Shown here: piece after piece, positions 36,012 to 44,895 of the stretch
How positions within the stretch are numbered: the first letter of the stretch is position 1
Layout: each line of letters begins with the position of its first letter
Assembly: GCF_002214185.1 (NCBI RefSeq)
Contig: NZ_CP022161.1
Span: forward strand, 4,773,767-4,837,766
Direction of reading: 5' to 3'
Length of the DNA: 64,000 nucleotides
From: Streptomyces capitiformicae
GTDB taxonomy: Bacteria > Actinomycetota > Actinomycetes > Streptomycetales > Streptomycetaceae
Translations under genes and position numbers: made by a program
Notes under the pieces: generated by a model
What the model was told of the DNA's origin: nothing
What the model saw: the letters and a program-made list of their open reading frames with translations, nothing else
The model's database searches: none

Positions 36012-37919
36012 GTGCTTTTACATTGGAGAGAGAGCGTCGCTGACCGCGTGGCCCTGCTCGGCGCTCTCCCTGGCGCGGGTACGCCTCTGATGCTGGCGAT
36101 CGCCGGCATTCTGCTCGTCCAGAATGCCGTGCCTGCGGTGACGGCCGTGGCGACTGCCGAACTCATCAGCGCCTCGCAAGGCGTCTCCGACGCCTCGGGA
36201 CCGCAGACCTGGCTGGTGGCTCCGCTGGCCTTCTTCGTGCTAACGGTGCTGATCGGTCACGCGCTCGACGCGTTCCTGCCCCCGTTGACCTTTCTGGCCA
36301 AGTCCAGGATCGACGGTGCGCACAGGGCGAGGGTCAGCCGGCTGATGGTTTCCACCCCGACCATCGCCGCTCTGGAGGACCCCCACGTCCAGGACCTGGT
36401 ACGGCTGTCAGCCGCTGAGCCGAGCAACTGGACGGAGGAGACCCCGGGCGGTGGGGCTGTCGCCCAGCTGACCCTGATCGCCCGGTACCTCGGCGTCGCG
36501 GCCTCCGCCGCGGTGCTCGCGACCTACGCGTGGTGGACGGTTCCCGTGATGGTCCTGCCGGTCCTGGCCGGCCGCGCGGTACGTCGGCGGCAGCTCGTCC
36601 GCATCAATAAGGTGTGGGCCGCCGGTCTGGGGGAGGGGCGTCGCGCGGGCTACTGGCAGGACGTCCTCACCAATGCGGCCGACAGCAAGGAAGTCCGGGT
36701 GTTCGGCTACGGCGAGTGGGCCCTTGAGCGAAGGCTCGGGCACCTGACGGCCATGCTCGCACCCGCCTGGCGTCTTCAACTGGCGGCCGCGAGGGCCCAG
36801 TGGATCAGTTTCCTCCTCCATGCCGCCCCGCTCATCGTGGTGTACGTGGCCGTTATCGCCGGAACCGTCGGCGGGGACCAGACAGTGGGAACAGCCGCTG
36901 CGGTGATGTCCGCGGGATACGCCGTCATCCTGAGCATCGGCAGCGTGTACGAGGCGTCCGACATCGAAGGATCGATCCCCGTTCTGAGGGCGTACAGGGA
37001 GCTGCGGGCGATCGTGGGTCGTGCGGCTTCGACCGATGCCGGGACATCCGAGGACGGTCCTGTGAGCAGCGGCGACGAGAGCGGTGCTTCTCCTGGGTCC
37101 GACCGCCCGGGCGGTCAGGCGCCGCTCATCGAGTTCGACGGGGTGTCCTTCCGGTACCCGGGCAGCGAGCGGTTCGTCCTGGAAGGTTTCGACCTGCGGA
37201 TACGGCCGGGAGAAACACTCGCGATCGTGGGCGTGAACGGGGCGGGCAAATCGACGCTGGCAAAGCTGCTGGCGGGCCTGTACGAACCGACGAGCGGACG
37301 TATCACCGCCGATGGGGGGCCGATCGACCACGACGGCATCGAGGCGTTCCGCAGGCAGATCTCCGTGGTGTTCCAGGATTTTGTCAGGTACCAGCTGACC
37401 GCGCGGGAGAACGTGGCGCTGGGAGACGGTGCGGTGCGCCGGGACGACGCCGCGATCGACGCGGCGGCTGCCGAAGCCGGTCTCGGAGATGTCGTGGAGC
37501 GTCTGCCCGCGGGCTGGCAGACTCCGCTGTCCCGGTCGAGGAGTGACGGTGTCGACCTCTCCGGGGGGCAATGGCAGCAGGTCGCCCTCGCCCGTGCGCT
37601 CTACTCGGTAGGGGTCGGCGCGAAAATCCTCGTACTCGACGAACCGACGGCGCACCTCGACGTGCGCACCGAACAGGGCCTGTTCAACCGGCTGATGGAC
37701 GCCGCGCGGCATGTCACGGTGGTGCTGATCAGCCATCGTCTCGCGACAGTCCGCCGGGCCGACCGGATCGTCGTGCTCGACGGGGGGAGGGTCACCGAGT
37801 CCGGTTCACACGACGAACTCATGGCCCTGGGCGGCACCTACGCCGAGATGTACACCATTCAGGCTGAGCGCTTCGTCCGCGGATTCGACGACCGTGCCGA
37901 GGCAGGTGAGCTGGTGTGA
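36012..37919 (+). CDS. ABC exporter subunit 1 (membrane domain plus ATPase)
   Basis: A 635-residue half-transporter. About six membrane helices occupy residues 20-310, a low-complexity linker follows at about 340-375, and then the ATPase domain: Walker A GVNGAGKSTLAKLL near residue 405, signature LSGGQWQQVALARA, Walker B ILVLDEPTAHLD. Layout is that of exporters. It overlaps the next exporter gene by 4 bases, so the two likely form a heterodimer for product export. The GTG start at 36012 has GGGGGA 4 bases upstream. Codon 3 is TTA (36018-36020), the rare leucine codon read by the bldA tRNA, which would tie translation to development; a GTG at 36045 would avoid it. Confidence 0.85.
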   Translation: MLLHWRESVADRVALLGALPGAGTPLMLAIAGILLVQNAVPAVTAVATAELISASQGVSDASGPQTWLVAPLAFFVLTVLIGHALDAFLPPLTFLAKSRIDGAHRARVSRLMVSTPTIAALEDPHVQDLVRLSAAEPSNWTEETPGGGAVAQLTLIARYLGVAASAAVLATYAWWTVPVMVLPVLAGRAVRRRQLVRINKVWAAGLGEGRRAGYWQDVLTNAADSKEVRVFGYGEWALERRLGHLTAMLAPAWRLQLAAARAQWISFLLHAAPLIVVYVAVIAGTVGGDQTVGTAAAVMSAGYAVILSIGSVYEASDIEGSIPVLRAYRELRAIVGRAASTDAGTSEDGPVSSGDESGASPGSDRPGGQAPLIEFDGVSFRYPGSERFVLEGFDLRIRPGETLAIVGVNGAGKSTLAKLLAGLYEPTSGRITADGGPIDHDGIEAFRRQISVVFQDFVRYQLTARENVALGDGAVRRDDAAIDAAAAEAGLGDVVERLPAGWQTPLSRSRSDGVDLSGGQWQQVALARALYSVGVGAKILVLDEPTAHLDVRTEQGLFNRLMDAARHVTVVLISHRLATVRRADRIVVLDGGRVTESGSHDELMALGGTYAEMYTIQAERFVRGFDDRAEAGELV

Positions 37920-39718
37920 ACCGCTACCTGGTTCTCTGGGCGAGCCTGCTGAAACTCAGCTGGAAGCAACGGCCTGGTTTTCTGACGCTGTTCCTGTTTT
38001 GTCAGGTGCTTGACATCGCTGCCCTCGCCTTCACGGGGCTGGCGCTCCGTGACGCGATCGACGCGGCGCAACGGGGCGTTCTCGCGTCGAGCATCATCGC
38101 CGCGACCACCGCCGCCGTCTGCTACGCCGCCACAAGTGTGCTGCGAGGGGTGGCCCAGACGCTACGTCTGCAGGCCATCGAGCGGATCGGCGTCGCCGAG
38201 CTCGACACCCTGATCATGCGGTACATCGTCGGCGTCGAGGGAATCGAACATCTGGAGCGCCCACAGTTCCTCGATCGGATCACGGTGCTGCGGGGAGCCG
38301 GGTGGGGGGTCATGGACTCCACCTGGGGTGTGGTCGAGGCCGTTCTCTCCACCGTCAGGCTGGCGGTCCTGCTGCTCCTGCTCAACACCGTCGATCCATG
38401 GCTGCTCACGCTGCTGCCCTTCGCCGCGGTGCCCCTGTGGTTGGACAAGCGGGGCCAGGGCGCGGTGGCGAAGGCCGAAGTCGCCACGGCGGAAGCGATG
38501 CGCTTGCAGAAGCACCTCTTCACATTGCTGACGACCGCCGGCCCGGGCAAGGAGCTGCGCATCACAAGCGCCGGGGGAGAGCTGGCGCGGCGTCAGACAG
38601 CGGCCTGGGACGAGGCTGTCGAGGCGCGGTTTCGGGCCCAGCTCGCCTCCGCGGGCTGGAAGCTCTGCGGTTGGGTGATCTTCATGCTCGGGTACGCGGC
38701 GGCACTCGCGTTCGTCGTGCGACAGGCCCTGACCGCCGGAGGCTCCGCGGGCGACATCGTTTTGACCGTCACCGTCGCGACGACCCTCCGGTCGGCCGTC
38801 CAGCAGACCGTGTCCAGGTCCGCCGAGGTGGCCTCGTACAAGCGGCTGCTCGATCCCTTCCTGTGGCTGCGCGATTACGTGGCGCGCGAGAAGGCAGCCC
38901 GGCCCGTCACCGGCGTACCCGTTCCCCGGCGGATAGAGAAGGGCATCGCATTCGACCGGGTGAGCTATATGTACCCCGGTACGAAGCACCCGGCGGTCGA
39001 TGAAGTCACCATCGACCTGCCGGCCGGGTCGGTCGTGGCGGTGGTCGGTGAGTATGGCTCCGGGAAGACGACCCTGGTCAAGCTGCTGTGCAAGTATTAC
39101 CGGCCGGACGAAGGAAAGATAACGGTCGACGGCAATGACCTGACGAGCCTGAACGCGGCCGACTGGTGGGAACGGCTCAGCGTCGCCTTCCAGGACTTCG
39201 GACGGTACCGCACGACCTTCGGCGAAGCCGTGGGCCTGGGCGACCTGCCGAACAAGGACGACTCTGACCGGATCCTCGCCGCCTTGCGGGCCGCCGATGC
39301 CGAGCACCTGCCGTCGCGGCTCGTGAACGGCCTGCGGACCCAGCTCGGCAAGGAATTCGGCGGCACCGACCTGTCCGAGGGGCAATGGCAGAAGACCGCG
39401 CTCGCCCGCGCCTCCATGCGGGAAGCACCCGTCATGGTGGTGCTCGACGAGCCGACCGCATCACTCGACGCGCCCAGTGAGCAGACCGTCTTCGAGACCT
39501 ACATGCGGAACGCCCGTGACCTGGCGCAGAAAACGGGTGCGGTCACCGTGGTCGTGTCCCACAGGTTCTCCACCGTGGCCGGCGCCGACCTGATCCTCGT
39601 GATGCGCCGCGGCCGACTGGTAGAGCACGGCTCGCACGAAGAATTGATGGCGCTCGGCGGCAGCTACGCGGAGCTGTATTCGATCCAGGAAAAGGCGTAT
39701 TCGCTGCCGCAGAGCTGA
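37916..39718 (+). CDS. ABC exporter subunit 2 (membrane domain plus ATPase)
   Basis: A 600-residue half-transporter partner of the preceding gene, with which it shares GTGA at its start. Membrane helices are at about residues 20-290. The ATPase follows with Walker A GEYGSGKTTLVKLLC, signature LSEGQWQKTALARA (Glu in place of the second Gly, a common variant in heterodimeric exporters) and Walker B VMVVLDEPTASLD. The H-loop is in VVVSHRFSTV. Likely exports the cluster product or a modified precursor. Confidence 0.85.
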   Translation: MNRYLVLWASLLKLSWKQRPGFLTLFLFCQVLDIAALAFTGLALRDAIDAAQRGVLASSIIAATTAAVCYAATSVLRGVAQTLRLQAIERIGVAELDTLIMRYIVGVEGIEHLERPQFLDRITVLRGAGWGVMDSTWGVVEAVLSTVRLAVLLLLLNTVDPWLLTLLPFAAVPLWLDKRGQGAVAKAEVATAEAMRLQKHLFTLLTTAGPGKELRITSAGGELARRQTAAWDEAVEARFRAQLASAGWKLCGWVIFMLGYAAALAFVVRQALTAGGSAGDIVLTVTVATTLRSAVQQTVSRSAEVASYKRLLDPFLWLRDYVAREKAARPVTGVPVPRRIEKGIAFDRVSYMYPGTKHPAVDEVTIDLPAGSVVAVVGEYGSGKTTLVKLLCKYYRPDEGKITVDGNDLTSLNAADWWERLSVAFQDFGRYRTTFGEAVGLGDLPNKDDSDRILAALRAADAEHLPSRLVNGLRTQLGKEFGGTDLSEGQWQKTALARASMREAPVMVVLDEPTASLDAPSEQTVFETYMRNARDLAQKTGAVTVVVSHRFSTVAGADLILVMRRGRLVEHGSHEELMALGGSYAELYSIQEKAYSLPQS

Positions 39719-39823
39719 CCGGGCCGGCCGAGCGGTTCTGCTGCGCACCCGTGTGTCGCGAGGACAACGGGGCGTGTCAGTCCCCTGTCCCTGAGTGGCA
39801 TCAGCCGATGAGAGAGGAATGCG

Positions 39824-41113
39824 ATGGAACGTCTGGCAATAAGGGGCGGCCAGCCCGTCCGGGCCCAGGGCGCATGGCCGGTCTGGCCACAGTTCGACGA
39901 GGGGACAAGGGCAGCGCTGTTGGACGCCGTCGAGTCGTCGCGGTGGACGGTGAGCTGGCCGAGCCGCCTCGGTAGACCGGCCCTGGAACGCACGTTCGCC
40001 GAGCAGTTCGCGCGCTATCACGGCGTGCCCCACTGCGTGGCGGTGGATCACGGGTCCAGCGCCCTGGTCGTCGCTCTGGAGGCGCTGGACATCGGCCCGG
40101 GTGACGAGGTCGTCGTCCCCGCGGTCACCTGGGTTGCGACCGCCAGTGCCGTACTGCGAGTCGGAGCTCTCCCGGTCATCGCCGACGTGGACCCCGAGAC
40201 CGGATGCCTGTCGCCGGACACCGTGCGGGCCGCGCTCTCCCCCCGAACCAGGGCGGTGATCGCCGTGCATCTAGCCTGCACCGTCGCCGACATCGACGGA
40301 CTGCTGCAGCTGACTGAGGCGCGGGGAATCGGGCTGATCGAGGACTGCGCGCAGGCACACGGCGCTCTGTGGCGCGGCCGCCCCGTCGGGACCTTCGGAG
40401 CGCTGGGCACGTTCAGCTTCCAGCAGGGCAAGGTGCTCAGCGGCGGGGAGGGGGGCGCTGTGATCACCTCGGACGAGAAGCTCTACCGCCGGGCTCAGGA
40501 ACTGCGCGCCGATTCACGCACCTACGCGCCTGTGCACGTGGCACCGGGAGAGATGGAGATCGTCCAGTCCGGCACTGTCATCGGTGCGAACTACTGCTTG
40601 TCCGACCTGCACTCCGCGATCCTCATCGACCAGCTGCCGCGGCTCGACGCACAACACGAGCACCGGGCGGCGATGGCCGAACGACTCCTCGCGAGCCTCG
40701 CGAAGCTGGGTGACTTCACCGGTATACCCGTACCCCCCGAGTGCGACCGGCGGTCCGTCTACAAGTTCGGCGTCCGGTTCCGGCCGGGGACCTTCGGGTC
40801 GGCTTCCGTCGCCGAGGTCGCGCAGGCGCTCTCGGCGGAGCTCGACAGAGCTGTCTATCCGGCGGACGATCCGCTCTACCGCAATGTGCTCTTCCGGCCG
40901 GAGACTAAGGCCCGCTTCTCCGGCATCTGGACCGAGAGCGGGCGTCGGCAAGCCGTCGAGCGGCCGTACCCCGGGGCCGAGACTTACCACGCGACGACCC
41001 TGCTGTTCCACCACTCCGCGCTGCTCGCCGATCAGGGTGCCATGGACGACATCGCCGAGGCCTTCGCCAAGGTCCAGCGGCTCACCGACCAACTGGAAAC
41101 AGTCAGTGGCTGA
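39824..41113 (+). CDS. DegT-type PLP aminotransferase, scyllo-inosose/2-deoxy-scyllo-inosose aminotransferase family
   Basis: A 429-residue aminotransferase strongly like BtrR/BtrS, NeoB and StsC, which transfer the amino group of glutamine to an inosose ring ketone. Characteristic stretches: AWPVWPQFDEGTR, CVAVDHGSSALVVALEAL, PAVTWVATASAVL, LIEDCAQAHGALWRG, and the PLP lysine (about residue 203) in SFQQGKVLSGGEGGAV followed by ELRADSRTY. That last run is shared by the aminocyclitol enzymes. This is the step that makes an aminocyclitol. ATG at 39824 after GAGGAA. No inosose synthase is nearby, so the ketone must come from elsewhere. The next gene overlaps it by 8 bases. Confidence 0.88.
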   Translation: MERLAIRGGQPVRAQGAWPVWPQFDEGTRAALLDAVESSRWTVSWPSRLGRPALERTFAEQFARYHGVPHCVAVDHGSSALVVALEALDIGPGDEVVVPAVTWVATASAVLRVGALPVIADVDPETGCLSPDTVRAALSPRTRAVIAVHLACTVADIDGLLQLTEARGIGLIEDCAQAHGALWRGRPVGTFGALGTFSFQQGKVLSGGEGGAVITSDEKLYRRAQELRADSRTYAPVHVAPGEMEIVQSGTVIGANYCLSDLHSAILIDQLPRLDAQHEHRAAMAERLLASLAKLGDFTGIPVPPECDRRSVYKFGVRFRPGTFGSASVAEVAQALSAELDRAVYPADDPLYRNVLFRPETKARFSGIWTESGRRQAVERPYPGAETYHATTLLFHHSALLADQGAMDDIAEAFAKVQRLTDQLETVSG

Positions 41114-42536
41114 GCAGAACTTCCAGGACCGGCCCGAGCCGGAGCCCGTACCGTGGCCCGAGGACGCCGTCGGCGCGGCCGCTGCCCCGGCGTCAGGCGA
41201 CGAGCTCCGGCCCGCCGCCGGAGTCCTGCGGCTCTCGCCCTACTACTACTTCACCGATCGGGAGCTCACTCGTCGCGAGCTGCAGTACGAGCCGATCGGC
41301 GGAATGCAGGTCCAGATCACCCAGACGACCGAGGATGTGGACTCCCTGGGAGTACCGCAGACCGTGCTGCTGCCCCGCCGACCCGGCCAGCCGCGCCGGC
41401 TGCGGCTCGGCCGACACTCGGAGGCCAGACTCCTGCGGCTGCCCATCGCACCGATCCGCACGAGGTCGAAGGGATATATGGGGCTGCTCATCTCCTGGGG
41501 CCTGGCGGTCGTCGCATGGTGCCTGGTGCAGCGAGTGCGACGGCGGGACCGGGCGTGGAGTCTGATCCACGTGCACTGCAGTGAGCTGCCGTGGACGTTC
41601 CTGGTCGCCCTCGCAGCCGGCTGGATTCTCCGACGGCCCGTGATGCTGACCGTCCACTGCAGCGCGATCGTCACCTTCCATCCGGAGACGTTCGCGGGGC
41701 ACCTGCTCATCGGGCCAGCCCGCATCGCGGAGCGGTACGCTCTGGCCAAGGCCACCGTGGTGGTCGTTCTCACCGACCGGATCCGCCGGGAGTACGTGGC
41801 TCGCGGCCTGGTCAGCCCCTCTCGGGTACGGGTCGTGCCGGACGGTGTGCGGCTGGGCCAATTCGTGCCGCCGTCCGCCCCGGCCGAGGCGGACGAGCCG
41901 CCCGGCGCCCCAGGGGAAGCGGATACCCCGATCGTTCTCTACTGCGGACGGTTCGCTCCCGAGAAAGGATGGTACGACTTCGTCGCCGCCGCCGACGAGC
42001 TGTCGAATCGGCGCGCGTTCACGGGCTTGTTCGTGATGTGCGGGGACGGCAACGAACTTCCGCACTGTCGCACCGAGCTGACCCGGCGCGGGCTGAGCGA
42101 CCGCGTCCGGCTCCTGGGCCATCTGGACCGCCCGGAGGTCGCGGCGCTGATGCAGACGGTCCAGGTGGTCGTCATACCCTCGCGCCACGAGGAACTCGGC
42201 GGCACGGTCCTGGAAGCGCTCGCCGCGAGCCGGGCCGTTGTGGCGACCAGGGTGGGCGGACTGCCGGAGGTCATCCGGGACGGCGAGACGGGCCTTCTGG
42301 TCTCGCCACGGGAGCCCGAGCTCATCGCCGATGCCGTACTCCGGCTGGCACGTGATCCGCAATCCCGGGCACGATTCGGGAAGGCTGGCCGTGACTACGT
42401 TCTCAGCAGGTTCGACGCAACCGCGGTCGCGCGGCAGCTCGGTGCGCTTTACGCGGAGATCGGCGAGCCTGCTCCGGCGCGGGTGGAACCGGCCGGTTCC
42501 GCGGACCCCCGACGCGGTTCCCAGGAGTCCGCATGA
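41106..42536 (+). CDS. GT4 glycosyltransferase, NeoM/BtrM (aminocyclitol N-acetylglucosaminyltransferase)-like
   Basis: A 476-residue GT-B enzyme. After a Pro/Glu-rich lead of about 45 residues the fold begins with LRLSPYYYFTDRELTRRE and GGMQVQITQ, followed by LPIAPIRTRSKGYMGLL, LIHVHCSE and VMLTVHCSA. This series I associate with the glycosyltransferases that attach GlcNAc to 2-deoxystreptamine. The donor domain has VLYCGRFAPEKG and the E-x7-E motif in HEELGGTVLEALAAS. Expected reaction: aminocyclitol plus UDP-GlcNAc to an N-acetylated pseudodisaccharide. GTG start at 41106 within the end of the aminotransferase gene. Confidence 0.85.
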   Translation: MAEQNFQDRPEPEPVPWPEDAVGAAAAPASGDELRPAAGVLRLSPYYYFTDRELTRRELQYEPIGGMQVQITQTTEDVDSLGVPQTVLLPRRPGQPRRLRLGRHSEARLLRLPIAPIRTRSKGYMGLLISWGLAVVAWCLVQRVRRRDRAWSLIHVHCSELPWTFLVALAAGWILRRPVMLTVHCSAIVTFHPETFAGHLLIGPARIAERYALAKATVVVVLTDRIRREYVARGLVSPSRVRVVPDGVRLGQFVPPSAPAEADEPPGAPGEADTPIVLYCGRFAPEKGWYDFVAAADELSNRRAFTGLFVMCGDGNELPHCRTELTRRGLSDRVRLLGHLDRPEVAALMQTVQVVVIPSRHEELGGTVLEALAASRAVVATRVGGLPEVIRDGETGLLVSPREPELIADAVLRLARDPQSRARFGKAGRDYVLSRFDATAVARQLGALYAEIGEPAPARVEPAGSADPRRGSQESA

Positions 42537-43345
42537 TGATCTCTCCGCTGCTGGCGCGCTCGGCCCTGTTCGTCTCGCCGCACTGGGACGACGCGGTGCT
42601 CTCTGCGGGCGGGCTGCTCGCCGGCCGAGCCGACGCAGACCTCGCCAACACCTTGCTCACGGTGTTCGCCAAGGTCCCGGAGCCGCCGTTCTCGGAGTTC
42701 GCGCGTTCTTTCCATCGTGCGTGCGGCCTTGGAGACGACGAAGTCCAGGTACGCGTGACCGAGGACCGGGCCGCGGCCACGGTGCTCCGAGCGCGGCTGG
42801 TGCACGGTGACATTCTCGACGCGATCTACCGGCGCGAAGCGAGGGGCAACTGGCTGTACGACGGCGAGGGCAAGACGTTCGCGCCCCGTGCCGCGGAGGA
42901 CGACGTGATGTCCGATGTGCGCGCGCTGGTCGCCAAGACGGTGCGCGAGACGTCGCCGGACCTCATTCTGGCTCCGCGCGCCATCGGCGATCACGTCGAC
43001 CACGTCCTGGTACGCGAAGCCGCTGTGTCGGTCGGCCACGAGCAGGGAATTCCGGTCCTGCAGTGGGAGGACCAGCCCTACGCATTGCGTCAGCACAGGA
43101 TCCTTGCGCCCGGGGGAGTCGACGTGGCCATCGGCGAGACCGCGTGGTCCCGGAGAATTGCCGCCACGGAGGCCTACGCCTCCCAGCTGCGGATGCTGTT
43201 CCGGCCGGAGGAGGACTGGGCGGAAGAGCTCGGCCGGTACGCCCGGAGCCTGAGCCCGGCAGACCAGAAGGTCGAGAGGTACTGGTCGGCAGAGGCCGGT
43301 GCCTGCGGTTCGGCGCCCGTTCCCGATGATCCGTCAGTTCAATGA
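42533..43345 (+). CDS. PIG-L family N-acetylglucosaminide deacetylase
   Basis: A 270-residue zinc deacetylase of the PIG-L/LmbE family, comparable to BtrD and the neomycin deacetylases that act on N-acetylparomamine. The metal and base motif is SPHWDDAVLSAGG (His17, Asp19, Asp20), and the second histidine motif is GDHVDHVLVREAA. It would remove the acetyl group left by the preceding glycosyltransferase, exposing the 2'-amine. The ATG at 42533 overlaps the previous stop codon (ATGA), a sign of translational coupling. N-terminus and length fit the family. Confidence 0.85.
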   Translation: MMISPLLARSALFVSPHWDDAVLSAGGLLAGRADADLANTLLTVFAKVPEPPFSEFARSFHRACGLGDDEVQVRVTEDRAAATVLRARLVHGDILDAIYRREARGNWLYDGEGKTFAPRAAEDDVMSDVRALVAKTVRETSPDLILAPRAIGDHVDHVLVREAAVSVGHEQGIPVLQWEDQPYALRQHRILAPGGVDVAIGETAWSRRIAATEAYASQLRMLFRPEEDWAEELGRYARSLSPADQKVERYWSAEAGACGSAPVPDDPSVQ

Positions 43346-43360
43346 AAGCGAGGCCGGTCA

Positions 43361-44872
43361 GTGGCACCTCGGATCCACGATGTGTGCGTCATCGGCAGTG
43401 GCGCCTCGGGCGCGGTGGTAGCCGGCCGGCTCGCGGCGGCCGGCTCCGACGTCGTTGTCATCGAACAAGGCGGCCACGTCGCGCCGGGGACATACCTGCA
43501 CGAGTTGATCCCGGGCTTCGAGACCGCACGGGCGAGGACCGTTGAGGGCGCGTGGGTCGAGCACGGCTACCCGTGGACGGCTTGCGTGGTGGGCGGTGGA
43601 ACCAGGTTCTACGCGGGGATCTCCATGCGCTTCCGGCCGGTCGACTTCCGCGCCGATCCTCATCTGGTGCCGGACGCCCTGCCGGCCCGGTGGCCTTTCG
43701 AGTACTCCGAGCTGATGCCGCACTATGAGCAGGTCGAGCGGTGGATCGGCGTCTCCCGGTCCTGTGACGACCCCGCCCTGCCGCCGCTGTCGCCGGGGCC
43801 GTTGCCGCCGCATCAACCGGGGCCACGAGGCCGTCTGCTCGAGGCAGCGGCCAGTAGCCTCGGCCTGTGTCCCTTCCCCACACCGGTCACCGCCCACAGT
43901 GTTCCGTACGCCGGAGCGCCGGCTTGCGAGAGCCTCACACCCTGTACGGACTTCTCCTGCCCGATCGGCGCCAAAGGGGACGTCTACCAGCGCATCCTCG
44001 CTCCGAACCTGACGCGACCGAACCTGCGCCTGCACGTCGGCTGCAAAGCTGTCAGGCTCGTCGAGTCGTCACCGGGCAAGGTGACAGCGGTCGAGTGCCT
44101 GGACCTCGGCAACGGCACTCGGCGCACCTTCCACGCCCGGACCTTCGTCGTCGCGGGGAACGCCGTGCAGACTGCGGCTCTGCTGCTACGTTCCCGCTCT
44201 CGGTACTCCCCCGACGGCCTGGGCAACAGTGGGGACATGGTCGGGCGAGGCCTCTGTTTCAAGGTCAGCCAGAACGTGACCGGCCACCTGGACGCCGCTC
44301 CACCCGGGAACCCGGACGGACGAGTAGAGCGCTACTCCAGTGTCGTGCTCACCGATTTCTACCTGGACCCGGAGTGCCCGACCGGCCTCGGGGGACTCGT
44401 TCTCGAGGCCAACCACAGCGATCCGGTGCGAGCCGCGGACAGCCGGGTGCTGCGACTCGAGTGTCTGCTGGCGGACCAACCCATATGGTCGAACAGGGTG
44501 ACCCTGAACTGGGCCGCGCTCGATCGCCACGGCCTGCCCCGGCTCGTCATGGACTACCGCCCTCATCCGGTGGATCTCGATCGGCTGCGGTACGTGCGGA
44601 CAAGAGCGACGGAGATCCTCAAGGCAGCCGGCGCCACCGAAATCCACAACGAGCCGCTCGATTTCACCCTCGGCAGCGCTCATCTGCACGGCACCTGTCG
44701 CATGGGGACGGACCCGGCGGTCTCCGTTTGTACCCCCGATGGAGCTCTGCGCGGAGCCGAGAACGTCTACATCGGCGACGGCGCCGTGATGCCGTTCCCG
44801 AGTGGGATCAATCCGACCCTGACCATCCAGGCGCTGGCCCACCGCCTGGCCGGGCGGCTGCTCTCGCTCTGA
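43361..44872 (+). CDS. GMC-family FAD oxidoreductase, paromamine 6'-oxidase-like
   Basis: A 503-residue flavoprotein. The FAD-binding motif is CVIGSGASGAVVAGRLAA at the N-terminus; YPWTACVVGGGTRFYAG, then CTDFSCPIGAKGDVY and the C-terminal GSAHLHGTCRMGTDP (active-site His) and FPSGINPTLTIQALAHRLA follow. This is the pattern of NeoG/BtrQ-type enzymes, which oxidise the 6'-hydroxyl of paromamine to an aldehyde. A class III aminotransferase, such as those in the leftward operon, then makes the 6'-amine. GTG at 43361, 15 bases after the deacetylase. Last gene of the rightward operon. Confidence 0.85.
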   Translation: MAPRIHDVCVIGSGASGAVVAGRLAAAGSDVVVIEQGGHVAPGTYLHELIPGFETARARTVEGAWVEHGYPWTACVVGGGTRFYAGISMRFRPVDFRADPHLVPDALPARWPFEYSELMPHYEQVERWIGVSRSCDDPALPPLSPGPLPPHQPGPRGRLLEAAASSLGLCPFPTPVTAHSVPYAGAPACESLTPCTDFSCPIGAKGDVYQRILAPNLTRPNLRLHVGCKAVRLVESSPGKVTAVECLDLGNGTRRTFHARTFVVAGNAVQTAALLLRSRSRYSPDGLGNSGDMVGRGLCFKVSQNVTGHLDAAPPGNPDGRVERYSSVVLTDFYLDPECPTGLGGLVLEANHSDPVRAADSRVLRLECLLADQPIWSNRVTLNWAALDRHGLPRLVMDYRPHPVDLDRLRYVRTRATEILKAAGATEIHNEPLDFTLGSAHLHGTCRMGTDPAVSVCTPDGALRGAENVYIGDGAVMPFPSGINPTLTIQALAHRLAGRLLSL

Positions 44873-44895
44873 GCCAGTCCTCCCCGTCCTGGTGG

